Shown here one piece after another: positions 1 to 8,202 of a stretch of DNA of 64,000 nt. The stretch covers positions 228,303 to 292,302 of the forward strand of contig CAZOVB010000001.1 of assembly GCA_964583095.1 (NCBI GenBank), read 5' to 3'. Position 1 is the stretch's first letter; the number at the start of each line of letters is the position of its first letter. The DNA comes from CAZOVB01 sp964583095 (GTDB lineage: Bacteria > Planctomycetota > Phycisphaerae > SM23-33). Under the pieces are notes generated by a model. That model searched no databases and was not told where the DNA came from. It saw only the letters and a program-made list of their open reading frames with translations. The translations under genes and the position numbers were made by a program.

Positions 1-326
1 TTCGCATCGCTGTGCAGGTGCAGGACCTTCGGTTCGTCGCTGTGAGACTTGAGCACCAGTTGCTTGATGTTCAGGACGATATCGGCTACGTCCTCCAGAA
101 CACCGGGCAAGGAGGTAAACTCGTGGTCGGCCCCGGCCAGTTTGACCTGGGTCACCGCAGCCCCTTCAAGGCTGCTAAGAAGGATGCGCCGCAGCGCATT
201 ACCGACCGTGGTGCCGAATCCTCTTTCGAAGGGTTCGACGGCAAATTTTCCGTACGTCGGGGTTGAAACGTCTTCGTCGTTGACAACCCGTGTGGGCAAT
301 TCTAGGCCACGCCACCTGATTCGCAT
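1..326 (-). CDS. rpoA: RNA polymerase alpha subunit, N-terminal part (cut by window edge)
   Basis: The first 108 codons are visible; the rest lies beyond the left edge. The alpha N-terminal domain dimerises and nucleates assembly of beta and beta-prime. Residues 32-51 carry the hallmark stretch PFERGFGTTVGNALRRILLS, followed by SLEGAAVT and LPGVLEDV, all typical of the dimerisation domain. The ATG at 326 is preceded by GGGAGG nine bases upstream, which decides the start. It lies 56 bases downstream of rpsD, the usual alpha-operon position. Identification is from direct motif recognition; nothing about the C-terminal domain can be said. Confidence 0.95.
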   Translation of the reverse strand, partial: MRIRWRGLELPTRVVNDEDVSTPTYGKFAVEPFERGFGTTVGNALRRILLSSLEGAAVTQVKLAGADHEFTSLPGVLEDVADIVLNIKQLVLKSHSDEPKVLHLHSDA

Positions 327-382
327 CGACCTTTGCCTCCCATCCTGTTGGGTAGAGTTTTGTTTGTAAGCGCTTGGGGCTT

Positions 383-1006
383 CTAGCGGCTGCAGATTTC
401 CAGGATCAACTGGATCTCGATCGGCAGCATGACGTCTTCGGGAGTCGGCATCGCATTGATATTCGCCTGGAGTTTGGGCATATCCAGGTTCAACCAGCTC
501 TGCAAATGCGGATCGCCCAGCTCTTCCAGCCTGGTGCGGATCAGGTTTTTGGACTTCTCCGAAGGTTTCACGGAGATCACGTCACCGACCTGGACCAGGT
601 AACTGGCAATGTTGCAGCGGCGCCCGTTGACGTAGATGTGGCCATGGGCGACGGTCTGCCTGGCCGCGGGTCGCGACTCGGCAAATCCGAGCTTGTAGAC
701 CACGTTGTCCAGGCGACGTTCGAGGATCACCAGCAGTGCATCGCCGGTGTTGCCTCGGGTTCTCTCGGACATCGTGAAATACTTGCGGAACTGCTTTTCG
801 CGTACGCCGTAGTATCGCTTGAGTTTCTGTTTTTCGCGCAGGCGGTGACCGTATTCACTGCCGCGTCCTCTTCGCCACGGGTGCATCCCGGGCGGGTTGC
901 CCAGGCGCCTCTCGAGCTTGCCGCTCTCGGCGCGGGCGCCCTTGAGCATAAGGTTCACGCCTTCTCGGCGGGAGAGCCTGTCTGTGGGTCCGGTATAACG
1001 TCCCAT
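383..1006 (-). CDS. rpsD: 30S ribosomal protein S4
   Basis: 207 residues, normal length for S4, a primary 16S rRNA binder that nucleates 30S assembly. The N-terminal half is rich in basic residues (RYTGPTDRLSRREGVNL), and residues 97-160 form the S4 RNA-binding fold with LGFAESRPAARQTVAHGHIY and VNGRR. It lacks N-terminal cysteines, so it is the zinc-free form. It lies 29 bases after rpsK and ahead of rpoA, as in the alpha operon of many bacteria. In E. coli S4 represses this operon; no leader pseudoknot was identified here. Confidence 0.97.
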   Translation of the reverse strand: MGRYTGPTDRLSRREGVNLMLKGARAESGKLERRLGNPPGMHPWRRGRGSEYGHRLREKQKLKRYYGVREKQFRKYFTMSERTRGNTGDALLVILERRLDNVVYKLGFAESRPAARQTVAHGHIYVNGRRCNIASYLVQVGDVISVKPSEKSKNLIRTRLEELGDPHLQSWLNLDMPKLQANINAMPTPEDVMLPIEIQLILEICSR

Positions 1007-1035
1007 ATCTGTCTCGTTCTCCTGTGGGTTGGGGT

Positions 1036-1422
1036 TTAGACCCGGCGTTTCTTTCGCGGGCGGCAGCCGTTGTGCGGAATCGGTGTGACATCTTCGATCG
1101 ACAGGATCTTCAACCCGGCCGACTGAAGAGCGGAGACGGCGTTTTCACGCCCGCTGCCCGGGCCCTTGACTCGGACCTCGACTTCCACCATGCCCATTTT
1201 CTTGGCTTTGCCCGCGGCGTCTTCCGCGGCGACACCCGCGGCAAAAGGCGTGCTCTTTCGCGAGCCCTTGAAGCCGCCGACGCTGCCGGCCGACGAGGAG
1301 CAGATCACCTCGCCGTTCATGTCGGTAATCGTAATCAGCGTGTTGTTGAAGGTCGCCTTGACGTGGACGATCCCCCGGGAAACGGTTCGCTTGACTCTTC
1401 GCGTTCGTCTCGACTGGGCCAT
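1036..1422 (-). CDS. rpsK: 30S ribosomal protein S11
   Basis: 128 residues, family-normal. S11 sits on the 30S platform and touches the Shine-Dalgarno helix. Visible hallmarks are FNNTLITITDMNGEVICSSS near residues 25-44, GFKGSRKSTPFAA, and the C-terminal DVTPIPHNGCRPRKKRRV. The gene starts three bases after the rpsM stop, so the two are probably translationally coupled. It sits in the canonical order rpmJ-rpsM-rpsK-rpsD-rpoA. Confidence 0.97.
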   Translation of the reverse strand: MAQSRRTRRVKRTVSRGIVHVKATFNNTLITITDMNGEVICSSSAGSVGGFKGSRKSTPFAAGVAAEDAAGKAKKMGMVEVEVRVKGPGSGRENAVSALQSAGLKILSIEDVTPIPHNGCRPRKKRRV

Positions 1423-1425
1423 GGC

Positions 1426-1809
1426 TTAGCGCATCTCCTTGACGGACTTCTTGCCGGCGACGGTCTTGCGCGGGCCCTTGCGGGTCCGGGCGTTGGTTCG
1501 GGTTCGCTGTCCCCGTACCGGCAGCCCGCGACGGTGTCGCAAACCTCGGTACGAGCTGATATCACGCAGGCGAGCAATGTTCTGCTGCACCTGTCGACGC
1601 AGGGCACCTTCGATGACGTACTCGTTGTCGAGCACGCCGGCGATCCGCGCCAGTTCTTCTTCGGTCAGTTCCTTGGCCTTTCGAGTGGGCTCCAGGTCTA
1701 CCTTCCGGCAGATCTCGTCAGCCTTCTTCGGGCCAATGCCGTGAATATACCGCAATGAAATGCGGATCTGTTTGTCGTCCGGTATGGCTACACCCGCGAC
1801 ACGTGGCAT
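1426..1809 (-). CDS. rpsM: 30S ribosomal protein S13
   Basis: 127 residues. S13 lies in the 30S head and forms intersubunit bridges with 23S rRNA and L5. It opens MPRVAGVAIPDDKQIRISL, has the helix-two-turn-helix region YIHGIGPKKADEIC, and ends with the basic RGLRHRRGLPVRGQRTRTNA and TRKGPRKTVAGKK tail that reaches the P-site tRNAs. It follows rpmJ by 24 bases and precedes rpsK by 3, inside the superoperon. The length and motifs leave little doubt. Confidence 0.97.
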   Translation of the reverse strand: MPRVAGVAIPDDKQIRISLRYIHGIGPKKADEICRKVDLEPTRKAKELTEEELARIAGVLDNEYVIEGALRRQVQQNIARLRDISSYRGLRHRRGLPVRGQRTRTNARTRKGPRKTVAGKKSVKEMR

Positions 1810-1833
1810 AGTTCAATTCTCCTTCTGCGCCGG

Positions 1834-1947
1834 TCAGCCCTGACGCTGCTTGTGTTTCGGGTTCGTGCAGATAACCCGCACAACGCCCTTGCGTCGAATG
1901 ATCTTGCAGTTCTCGCATATCCGTCGGACGCTGGATCGTACTTTCAT
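1834..1947 (-). CDS. rpmJ: 50S ribosomal protein L36
   Basis: A 37-residue protein with all features of the zinc-binding form of L36: MKVRSSVRRICENCKIIRR, then GVVRVIC and TNPKHKQRQG. Cys11, Cys14, Cys27 and His32 are the expected zinc ligands. It lies between map and rpsM, its common place in bacteria. infA, which often sits between map and rpmJ, is not in the 39-base gap, so IF1 must be encoded elsewhere. Confidence 0.95.
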   Translation of the reverse strand: MKVRSSVRRICENCKIIRRKGVVRVICTNPKHKQRQG

Positions 1948-1986
1948 CTCATCACCTGTTTCTGCGTCGCTGACGCTCGCAAGCGC

Positions 1987-2769
1987 CTATTCTTCAGCGG
2001 TAAGGACGGTACAACCGTCCTGGGTTATCGCAACCGTCTGCTCAAAATGCGCCGACGGCTGGGAATCTCTTGTCACTATCGTCCAACCGTCGGGTCCGTA
2101 GGCCGCTGCGTGCGAGCCCCGGTTCACCATCGGTTCGATCGCCAAAACCATTCCAGGCCGGAGAGCAATCTCCCGCCTCTTGAGATCCGGAGACAACCAG
2201 TTGGGAATCTTCGGATCCTCGTGCATCTTTTTGCCGATTCCGTGGCCCACGAACTCGCGAACCACCGAAAAGCCCTGCGATTCCACGTTCTCCTGCATCG
2301 CCGAAGCAATTTCGCTCCATCCGATGCCGGGGCGGCACATCCGAATCGCAAGGTCCAGCGTATCTTTGGTCACCTTGACCAACTTCCGCGTTCGCTCGTC
2401 GACCTGGCCGACGACAAACGTCTCTGCTGCATCGCCGCACCAGCCGGCCAGCTCCACGCCGAAATCCACACTCAGGATGTCTCCGTCCTGAACCTTCCGG
2501 TCCGGGCGGGGAATCCCATGTACGATTTCCTCGTTGATCGAGGCACATATATTGCCGGGGAAGGGTCCGGCCTTGCCATGGCCCGGAACGCCTTTAAACA
2601 GGCATCGGGCCCCTTCCTGCAAACAAATTCGTTCGGCCTGGGCGTCCAACTCCAGCGTGCTGACGCCCGGCTGGATGCTTTCACTCAGGGCGCTTAGTAC
2701 TTTTCGAACCACACGGCCGGCCTGACGCATCTGTTCAATCTGCTGCGGATTTCTCAGATTAATCGCCAC
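1987..2769 (-). CDS. map: Methionine aminopeptidase, type I
   Basis: 260 residues. It removes the initiator methionine from nascent proteins. The dinuclear metal site is complete: Asp in DILSVDFGVEL, Asp in WCGDAAETF, His in GHGIGKKMHE, Glu in LAIEPMVN and Glu in HFEQTVAITQDG. The start MAINLRNPQQIEQMRQAG matches the family and there is no N-terminal zinc-finger extension. It lies 18 bases after adk and 39 before rpmJ, in the usual secY-adk-map block. Cytoplasmic. Confidence 0.96.
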   Translation of the reverse strand: MAINLRNPQQIEQMRQAGRVVRKVLSALSESIQPGVSTLELDAQAERICLQEGARCLFKGVPGHGKAGPFPGNICASINEEIVHGIPRPDRKVQDGDILSVDFGVELAGWCGDAAETFVVGQVDERTRKLVKVTKDTLDLAIRMCRPGIGWSEIASAMQENVESQGFSVVREFVGHGIGKKMHEDPKIPNWLSPDLKRREIALRPGMVLAIEPMVNRGSHAAAYGPDGWTIVTRDSQPSAHFEQTVAITQDGCTVLTAEE

Positions 2770-2787
2770 CGAAGCTCCAGGCGTCTG

Positions 2788-3444
2788 TCAGTTTTCCAGC
2801 GACTTGAGCGAAGCGACCATCGACTCGGTCACCACGTCGGGGCTCGGCGAGCCATCGACTTCGATCACCTTTACCGCGTCGTTATCCTGGTAGTATCCTA
2901 TCACCGGCTGCGTCTGGGCGTGGTAGGTCGCCAGGCGCTGGCGGACAACGCTTTCGGTATCGTCGCTGCGCTGGGTCAGCGTCGCGCCGTCCACGTCGCA
3001 CTTGTTGTCTTCCTTGGGCGGCATGTACTTTACGTGGTAGACCTTGCCACACTCGGGGCAGGAGCGTCGGCCCGTGATCCGCTCGACGATCTGATCGTCG
3101 GGAACAACGATCACCACCGCAGCGTCCATCGACAGGCCGTCTTTGCTCAACTGCTCGTCCAGGGCTTTGGCCTGGGGGACCGTCCGCGGGAAGCCGTCGA
3201 GCATCAGGCCGTCGCCGGGGGTCTCCCGAATCGCTTTGGCCATCACTTGCACGACGATCTCGTCCGGGACCAGTTGCCCCGCGTCCATGTACTGGGCCAT
3301 CTTCTCGCCCAGATCGGAACCCGAGGCCTTCTCGGCCCGGAAGATATCGCCACTGGACAGGTGCGTCATATTGAACTTGTCACTGACCCGCTGAGCCTGC
3401 GTACCTTTGCCGGCTCCGGGGGGGCCCATCAGAATGATTTTCAA
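2788..3444 (-). CDS. adk: Adenylate kinase
   Basis: 218 residues, the long-lid form. It interconverts ATP+AMP and 2 ADP. The P-loop is GPPGAGKGTQ (residues 7-16), the AMP site includes LSSGDIFR and DGFPRTVPQA, and the lid carries CPEC followed by NKCDVDG. That gives a Cys-Cys-Cys-Asp zinc-site pattern like that known from other zinc-lid kinases. Its ATG overlaps the secY stop by four bases (ATGA), implying translational coupling with the translocon gene. Confidence 0.97.
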   Translation of the reverse strand: MKIILMGPPGAGKGTQAQRVSDKFNMTHLSSGDIFRAEKASGSDLGEKMAQYMDAGQLVPDEIVVQVMAKAIRETPGDGLMLDGFPRTVPQAKALDEQLSKDGLSMDAAVVIVVPDDQIVERITGRRSCPECGKVYHVKYMPPKEDNKCDVDGATLTQRSDDTESVVRQRLATYHAQTQPVIGYYQDNDAVKVIEVDGSPSPDVVTESMVASLKSLEN

Positions 3445-5021
3445 CGGTATGCTCCCTTGATCCTGGAACTGCCGCCCAGGAATCCACCATAGTTACGCAT
3501 GACCAGGTTCGCTTCGATCCGCTGGACCAGGTCCAGAGTCACGCTGATCACGATCAGCAGGCCCGTGCCGCCCAAAAAGGCCGAGATGCTGAAGGGTATG
3601 TCCATCGCCGAACTGATGACCATCGGCAAGACCGCGATCACCGCCAAAAAGGCCGCTCCGCAATAGGTGATCCGTTCCATGACACGCTCGAGGTATTCAG
3701 CCGTCCTGCGTCCCGGCCGGAGGCCACGGATAAAGTGTCCATAGTCTCGAAGCTGATCGGCCATGTCCTTGGGGCGGAACTGGACCGTTGTCCAGAAGTA
3801 GGCGAAGAAGAAGATCAGGGCCACATAACTGAGCGTGTGCAGGTAGGCACCGGTGCGGAACTGGGAGGCCAACGTCCGCCAGCCGTCCCACATGAACGAG
3901 CGGTTGAGCCAGCCGAAAAGCATGGCCGGGAAGATCATCAGCGACGAGGCGAAGATGATCGGCATCACGCCGCCGTGATTGACACGCAGGGGCAGGTAAT
4001 GGCGCCCGCCTGCGGTCATGCGTCGGCCTCGCACCTGCTTGGCCTGCTGAATCGGGATTCGCCGCTGGCCCTGGGTGATGAGGATCGCACCGGCTACGAC
4101 AAAGACGAATCCGCCGGCCAGGAAGAGGATCTTGAGCAGGCCGATGTCGTCGGCCCCGCCCGTGCCGGTCAGGCCCAGGGTTGCACGGTCGGCTACTTCC
4201 ATGATCGCGAAGGGCAGCCGGACCACGATGCCGGCCATGATCAGCAGGCTGATCCCGTTGCCGATGCCGTACTCGTCGATCTGCTCACCCAGCCACATCA
4301 AAAAGACCGTTCCGGTCGTCAGACCCACCATACCCATCACGGTAACCAAAAAGGTTCCGCGGTACTCGGGATAGACCAGGTCCCCCCCGCCGGTGAGCCA
4401 CTGCACATACACGTAGGACTGTACCAGGCACAGGCCGACGGTAACGTATCGTGTGATTTCCTGAATCTTCTTCTGACCGGCCGGGCCTTCCTTCTGAAGC
4501 TTCTCCAGGGAAGGAACCACGGTGGTCAGCAATTGCATGATAATCGAGGCCGAGATGTACGGCATGATCCCCAGCCCGAAGAACGTGGACTGCTGGAGGT
4601 TACCGCCGGAGAAGATCGACAGATATTGCAGGGCCTCTCCGAAGATGTTGTCCGAGCCGCCCAGTTGGCGCGAGACCGCGTTGGGGTCGATACCGGGCAG
4701 AGGAAGGTGGAACCCGATGCGGTAGATGCACAGCAGTCCGAGGGTAAAGGCGATCTTCTTGAGCAGTTCGGGAACGGCGAAGATATTCTCGAAGATCCGG
4801 TGGATTCCTGTCGGGGCGATGAAGCTGTAGTAGTAGAGCCCGAGAATCGCCAGACCCAGTACGAGCTGGAAGCTCGGGCCAAGCATTTCGGCCAGCGCGG
4901 CAGTCCCTTGTGACATCTGCCCAGCCAACTCCGTCAGTGCGAAGATGCTGGTCAGGATGACGTAGAGAGCCAGGGCTCCCATGACGACACCAGCAGCAAT
5001 TTGGAAAATGCGGAATCTCAT
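3441..5021 (-). CDS. secY: Protein translocase subunit SecY, with N-terminal extension
   Basis: 526 residues. It forms the membrane channel for secreted and membrane proteins with SecE and SecG. From about residue 75 (HRIFENIFAVPELLKK) the protein is a standard SecY: RIGFHLPLPGID, a plug region SGGNLQQSTFFGLGIMPYIS, and conserved cytoplasmic loops IPIQQAKQVRGRR and FRPKDMADQLRDYG. The first 74 residues are extra and contain two hydrophobic segments at about 8-28 and 51-68. No ATG, GTG or TTG lies near the canonical start, and an AAGGA lies ten bases before the ATG at 5021, so the extension looks real. It lies between rplO and adk. Confidence 0.96.
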   Translation of the reverse strand: MRFRIFQIAAGVVMGALALYVILTSIFALTELAGQMSQGTAALAEMLGPSFQLVLGLAILGLYYYSFIAPTGIHRIFENIFAVPELLKKIAFTLGLLCIYRIGFHLPLPGIDPNAVSRQLGGSDNIFGEALQYLSIFSGGNLQQSTFFGLGIMPYISASIIMQLLTTVVPSLEKLQKEGPAGQKKIQEITRYVTVGLCLVQSYVYVQWLTGGGDLVYPEYRGTFLVTVMGMVGLTTGTVFLMWLGEQIDEYGIGNGISLLIMAGIVVRLPFAIMEVADRATLGLTGTGGADDIGLLKILFLAGGFVFVVAGAILITQGQRRIPIQQAKQVRGRRMTAGGRHYLPLRVNHGGVMPIIFASSLMIFPAMLFGWLNRSFMWDGWRTLASQFRTGAYLHTLSYVALIFFFAYFWTTVQFRPKDMADQLRDYGHFIRGLRPGRRTAEYLERVMERITYCGAAFLAVIAVLPMVISSAMDIPFSISAFLGGTGLLIVISVTLDLVQRIEANLVMRNYGGFLGGSSRIKGAYR

Positions 5022-5062
5022 TCTACGCGGTTCCTTCGTGTGGGCCCGTCAAGACGGCGGCC

Positions 5063-5506
5063 TCAGACGACTTTCGCCTGCCCTCCGGCGTCTTCGATCT
5101 TCTTGGCGGCGGCCTGGGAGAACTTGTTGGCCACCACGGTCAGCTTTCGGTCGATCTGTCCATTGCCCAGAATCTTGACCGGCTTGTCAACATCGCGAAT
5201 CAGCCGGGCCTCTACCAGGGCCTCGGCATCGACGGTCGCCCCCTCTTCGAAGGCTTCCAGCGAGTCCAGGTTGACCACCTGAAAGGAATTCTTGAAGCGG
5301 GCATTGTTGAATCCGCGTTTGGGCAGTCGGGCGATGGCGGGGTTCTGTCCGCCTTCAAAGCCGTAGCGGGCGGAGGCACCGGCGCGCGAACCGGCGCCCT
5401 TGTGGCCCCGGCCACTGGTCTTGCCCATGCCCGAGCCGCTGCCGCGACCCACGCGTTTGCGTTTCTTGTATTTGCCGGCCTGTGAAAGAATATCGTCGAG
5501 GTTCAT
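5063..5506 (-). CDS. rplO: 50S ribosomal protein L15
   Basis: 147 residues. L15 is a late-assembly 50S protein with a long basic extension into 23S rRNA. The start MNLDDILSQAGKYKKRKRVG, the glycine-rich GRGSGSGMGKTSGRGHKGAG and the later FEGGQNPAIARLPKRGF are diagnostic. Its ATG overlaps the rpsE stop by four bases. rpmD (L30), which normally sits between rpsE and rplO, is therefore missing from this slot. Confidence 0.96.
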   Translation of the reverse strand: MNLDDILSQAGKYKKRKRVGRGSGSGMGKTSGRGHKGAGSRAGASARYGFEGGQNPAIARLPKRGFNNARFKNSFQVVNLDSLEAFEEGATVDAEALVEARLIRDVDKPVKILGNGQIDRKLTVVANKFSQAAAKKIEDAGGQAKVV

Positions 5507-6012
5507 TCGATGGTCACTCCCCTCAGCTCCTGCACTCGTTGGCGGGAGCGGAGTTTGGCCAAGGCATTCATACCTGCCTTGAGCATGTTCTTGGGATTGG
5601 TCGATCCATGGGCCTTGGTGAGCACGTCGGCCACTCCGCCCAGGTGAAGCAGGGGCGCGAGTTTCTTGCCGGCGATGACACCGGTACCCGGCGAAGCGGG
5701 GATCAGCAGCACTTCCGAAGCGCCGCTGGTGCCCTTGACCGGGTGGGGAATCGTCGAGCCACGCAGGCTGATATCCACCAGCGACTTGCGGGCTTCACTG
5801 ATGCCCTTTTCCACGGCCAGCGAAACCTCATTGGCTTTTCCATACCCGATACCGACCTTGCCGTTGCGGTCCCCCACGACCACCAGGGCCGCGAAGCTGA
5901 ACCGCCGGCCGCCCTTGACGACCTTGGAACATCGGTAAATCTGGATCACATTGTCTTCGAAGGGGCTGTTATCGTCGAAGCCCGCTCGACCTCTACCTCT
6001 TTGCCTAGCCAC
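5503..6012 (-). CDS. rpsE: 30S ribosomal protein S5
   Basis: 169 residues. S5 shapes the mRNA entry channel and affects decoding accuracy. The N-terminal double-stranded RNA-binding fold includes VVKGGRRFSFAALVVVGDRN and GKVGIGYGKANEV; the C-terminal half has GTGVIAGKKLAPLLHLGGV and DVLTKAHGSTNPKNMLKA. It follows rplR by 17 bases and overlaps rplO by four. No unusual feature is seen. Confidence 0.97.
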   Translation of the reverse strand: MARQRGRGRAGFDDNSPFEDNVIQIYRCSKVVKGGRRFSFAALVVVGDRNGKVGIGYGKANEVSLAVEKGISEARKSLVDISLRGSTIPHPVKGTSGASEVLLIPASPGTGVIAGKKLAPLLHLGGVADVLTKAHGSTNPKNMLKAGMNALAKLRSRQRVQELRGVTIE

Positions 6013-6029
6013 GTTCGCAGCTCCTGTCT

Positions 6030-6401
6030 TTAGAACTCCAGGCCGCCCTGGCGGGCAGCCTCGGCCAGGTCTTTGACCCGACCATGGTATGGGTAGCCGT
6101 TGCGATCGAAGACCGCCTTCTTGATGCCTGCTTCATTGGCCTTTTCCGCCAATGCCTTGCCCACCGCCTTGGCCGCTACGCAGTTTCCCGCGGCGCCTTC
6201 CAGCTGGCCGGCCACGGGGGCCTCCATGCTGCTGGCGGCGACCAGCGTTCGGCCGGCCGTGTCGTCAATGAGCTGGGCATAGATATTGCGATGGCTTCGG
6301 AAGACGCTCAGGCGAGGCCGATCGTTGGTTCCGGTGATCTTCTTGCGGACACGACGTTTGCGTCGCAACCGCCTGAACTGTTTTTTCATCGTCGACTTCA
6401 T
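6030..6401 (-). CDS. rplR: 50S ribosomal protein L18
   Basis: 123 residues. L18 binds 5S rRNA and helps dock it on the 50S subunit. After a basic N-terminus (KKQFRRLRRKRRVRKKI) come RPRLSVFRSHRNIYAQLIDD, the AKAVGKALAEKANEAGI helix and the C-terminal DRNGYPYHGRVKDLAEAARQ and GGLEF, all typical. It lies 36 bases downstream of rplF and 17 upstream of rpsE in the standard spc order. Confidence 0.97.
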   Translation of the reverse strand: MKSTMKKQFRRLRRKRRVRKKITGTNDRPRLSVFRSHRNIYAQLIDDTAGRTLVAASSMEAPVAGQLEGAAGNCVAAKAVGKALAEKANEAGIKKAVFDRNGYPYHGRVKDLAEAARQGGLEF

Positions 6402-6437
6402 ATCGCTCTTGCTCTTGCGTGATTCGCCCTGAGAGGA

Positions 6438-7019
6438 TTACTTGCTGCCGGCACCGGCGAAGGCCTTGCCTGCCTTGCGGCGGACACGCTCGCCGGCGTA
6501 ACGGATTCCCTTGCCCAGGTACGGCTCGGGAGGACGCGTCTTGCGGATTCTCGCGGCCAGTTGCCCCACCGCCTGCTTGTCGGCACCTTTGATGGTGAAC
6601 CGGGCAGGGGCGTCGTCGCGGCGGGCCTGGTTGACCTGGACGTCCACGTCGATCCCGGCGGGGATTTCAAACAAGGCCGGATGGCTCAGGCCGCAGGTGA
6701 TGTTCAGCGTCTTGCCCTGAACATTTGCCGTAAAGCCCACGCCGTAGATCTCCAGCTCCTTGCTGAAGCCCTTGGAGCAACCTTCGACCATGTTGGATAT
6801 CAGGCTTCGCGTCAGGCCATGCAGGCTTCGGCTCAGACGCTCCTCGTCGCTTCGGGTGCAGATGACCTGCTTGCCCGAGTCGTCCATTTCGACCTGGATT
6901 TCGGGCCGATGCGTCCAACTGAGTTTGCCTACCGGGCCCTCCACGTTGATGGTGCGATCCTGGATCGTCACCTTCACGCCGGAGGGAATTTCAACGGGTG
7001 CTTTGCCGATACGAGACAT
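6438..7019 (-). CDS. rplF: 50S ribosomal protein L6
   Basis: 193 residues from the ATG at 7019, which begins MSRIGKAPVEIPSGVKV, the normal L6 start. The frame stays open 20 codons further upstream, but that would overlap rpsH and has no support. L6 has two similar domains and sits near the factor-binding site at the base of the L7/L12 stalk. The C-terminal signature PEPYLGKGIRYAGERVRRKA is present. rpsH ends 11 bases upstream. Confidence 0.96.
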   Translation of the reverse strand: MSRIGKAPVEIPSGVKVTIQDRTINVEGPVGKLSWTHRPEIQVEMDDSGKQVICTRSDEERLSRSLHGLTRSLISNMVEGCSKGFSKELEIYGVGFTANVQGKTLNITCGLSHPALFEIPAGIDVDVQVNQARRDDAPARFTIKGADKQAVGQLAARIRKTRPPEPYLGKGIRYAGERVRRKAGKAFAGAGSK

Positions 7020-7030
7020 AATTTCCTCCC

Positions 7031-7429
7031 TCAGCACACGGTGCAGAGGACTTCGCCGCCAACGGTTTTTTCGCGGCACTGACGGTCGGACAATACGCCC
7101 TGGGAGGTGGAGACCACGCTGATTCCCAGTCCTTCCATGACCCGGGGCAGGTCTTCCACGCCTCGGTAGACGCGGCAGCCTGGTTTGCTGACACGCTCGA
7201 TATCGGTGATTACCTCTTCACCGGTCGGGCCATATTTAAGGTACAGGCGAAGGATGCCCTGTTTATTGTCGTCGACACGCTTGTATTCGCAGATGTAGCC
7301 CTCTTCCTGAAGCACGCGGGCTACGCCCTCGCAGATCTTCGAGGCACGGACGTTGACGGTCTCGTGCTTGGTCCGCAGGGCATTGCGAATCCGGGTCAAC
7401 ATGTCGGCAATGGGGTCCGAAAGACTCAT
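7031..7429 (-). CDS. rpsH: 30S ribosomal protein S8
   Basis: 132 residues from the ATG at 7429 (MSLSDPIADMLTRIRNALRT). A longer reading seven codons upstream would overlap the rpsN stop and is less likely. S8 binds the central domain of 16S rRNA; in E. coli it also represses the spc operon. The C-terminal stretch includes SKPGCRVYRGVEDLPRVMEG, GISVVSTSQGVLSDRQCREK and GGEVLCTVC, as in the family. It sits 14 bases after rpsN. Confidence 0.96.
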   Translation of the reverse strand: MSLSDPIADMLTRIRNALRTKHETVNVRASKICEGVARVLQEEGYICEYKRVDDNKQGILRLYLKYGPTGEEVITDIERVSKPGCRVYRGVEDLPRVMEGLGISVVSTSQGVLSDRQCREKTVGGEVLCTVC

Positions 7430-7443
7430 GGTTGCAATTCCTT

Positions 7444-7629
7444 CTACCAACTGGCCTTCTTCATGCCCGGAATCTTGCCTTCATTGGCGAGGTTCCGAAG
7501 ACAGATACGGCAGACGTTGAATTTGCGATACACCGCCCTGGGTCGGCCGCAAAGCTGGCAACGGCGGATCGTCCGCGTTGAAAACTTCGGCTTTCGCTGG
7601 GCTTTGGCGATAAGGGCTTTGGTGGCCAT
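7444..7629 (-). CDS. rpsN: 30S ribosomal protein S14, zinc-binding short form
   Basis: 61 residues, the short type Z form of S14. Two CxxC pairs, CQLC (residues 24-27) and CRIC (40-43), should hold zinc. The C-terminal LANEGKIPGMKKASW is typical. S14 stabilises the 30S head. It lies 14 bases from both rplE and rpsH, as in the standard spc operon. Zinc-dependent bacteria often carry a second, zinc-free S14 elsewhere; none is in this window. Confidence 0.96.
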   Translation of the reverse strand: MATKALIAKAQRKPKFSTRTIRRCQLCGRPRAVYRKFNVCRICLRNLANEGKIPGMKKASW

Positions 7630-7643
7630 CGTGCGCCTTCCTG

Positions 7644-8192
7644 TTATTGTTCGCGACGGTACGGCATGCCCAGGAGCGTAAGCAGCTCGCGGGCCTCCTC
7701 GTCCGTCTTTGCGCTGGTGGTAAACGAAATATTCATTCCGAGGGTGTGGCTGATGTTGGTCGCGTCGATCTCCGGGAAAACCGTCTGCTCGTCGAGGCCC
7801 ATGTTGTAGTTGCCACGTCCGTCAAAGCTGGAGGGATCCAGTCCGCGGAAGTCCTTGACGCGCGGCACGGCCAGGGAGATCAGGCGATCGAGAAACTCCC
7901 ACATCCGCACGCGCCGGAGGGTGACCTTGAGGCCCACCTGGCTGCCGGCGCGGAGTTTGAAGTTCGAGACGCTCTTCTTGGCCCGGCAGATCTGGGGCTT
8001 CTGGCCGGCGATCTGGGTCAGGTGCTTGATGGCGGTCTCGAACTTGGCCGACTCGTCTTCGGCGTCACCAATTCCCATGGAGATGGTGATCTTCTTGAGC
8101 CGAGGCACAGCGTAGGGGTTGGTGTAGTCGAAACGCTCTTTCAACTGACCCACAATGTCGCTTTGGTATTGTTCCTGGAGCCTGGGTGCCAT
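7644..8192 (-). CDS. rplE: 50S ribosomal protein L5
   Basis: 182 residues. L5 binds 5S rRNA with L18 and contacts P-site tRNA and S13. Diagnostic stretches are YTNPYAVPRLKKITISMGIG, AGQKPQICRAKKSVSNFKLR, LKVTLRRVRMWEFLDRLI and the DFRGLDPSSFDGRGNYNMGL region. The C-terminus ARELLTLLGMPYRREQ is normal. It lies 10 bases after rplX and 14 before rpsN. Confidence 0.97.
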   Translation of the reverse strand: MAPRLQEQYQSDIVGQLKERFDYTNPYAVPRLKKITISMGIGDAEDESAKFETAIKHLTQIAGQKPQICRAKKSVSNFKLRAGSQVGLKVTLRRVRMWEFLDRLISLAVPRVKDFRGLDPSSFDGRGNYNMGLDEQTVFPEIDATNISHTLGMNISFTTSAKTDEEARELLTLLGMPYRREQ

Positions 8193-8202
8193 TTGGCTTC
8201 AC

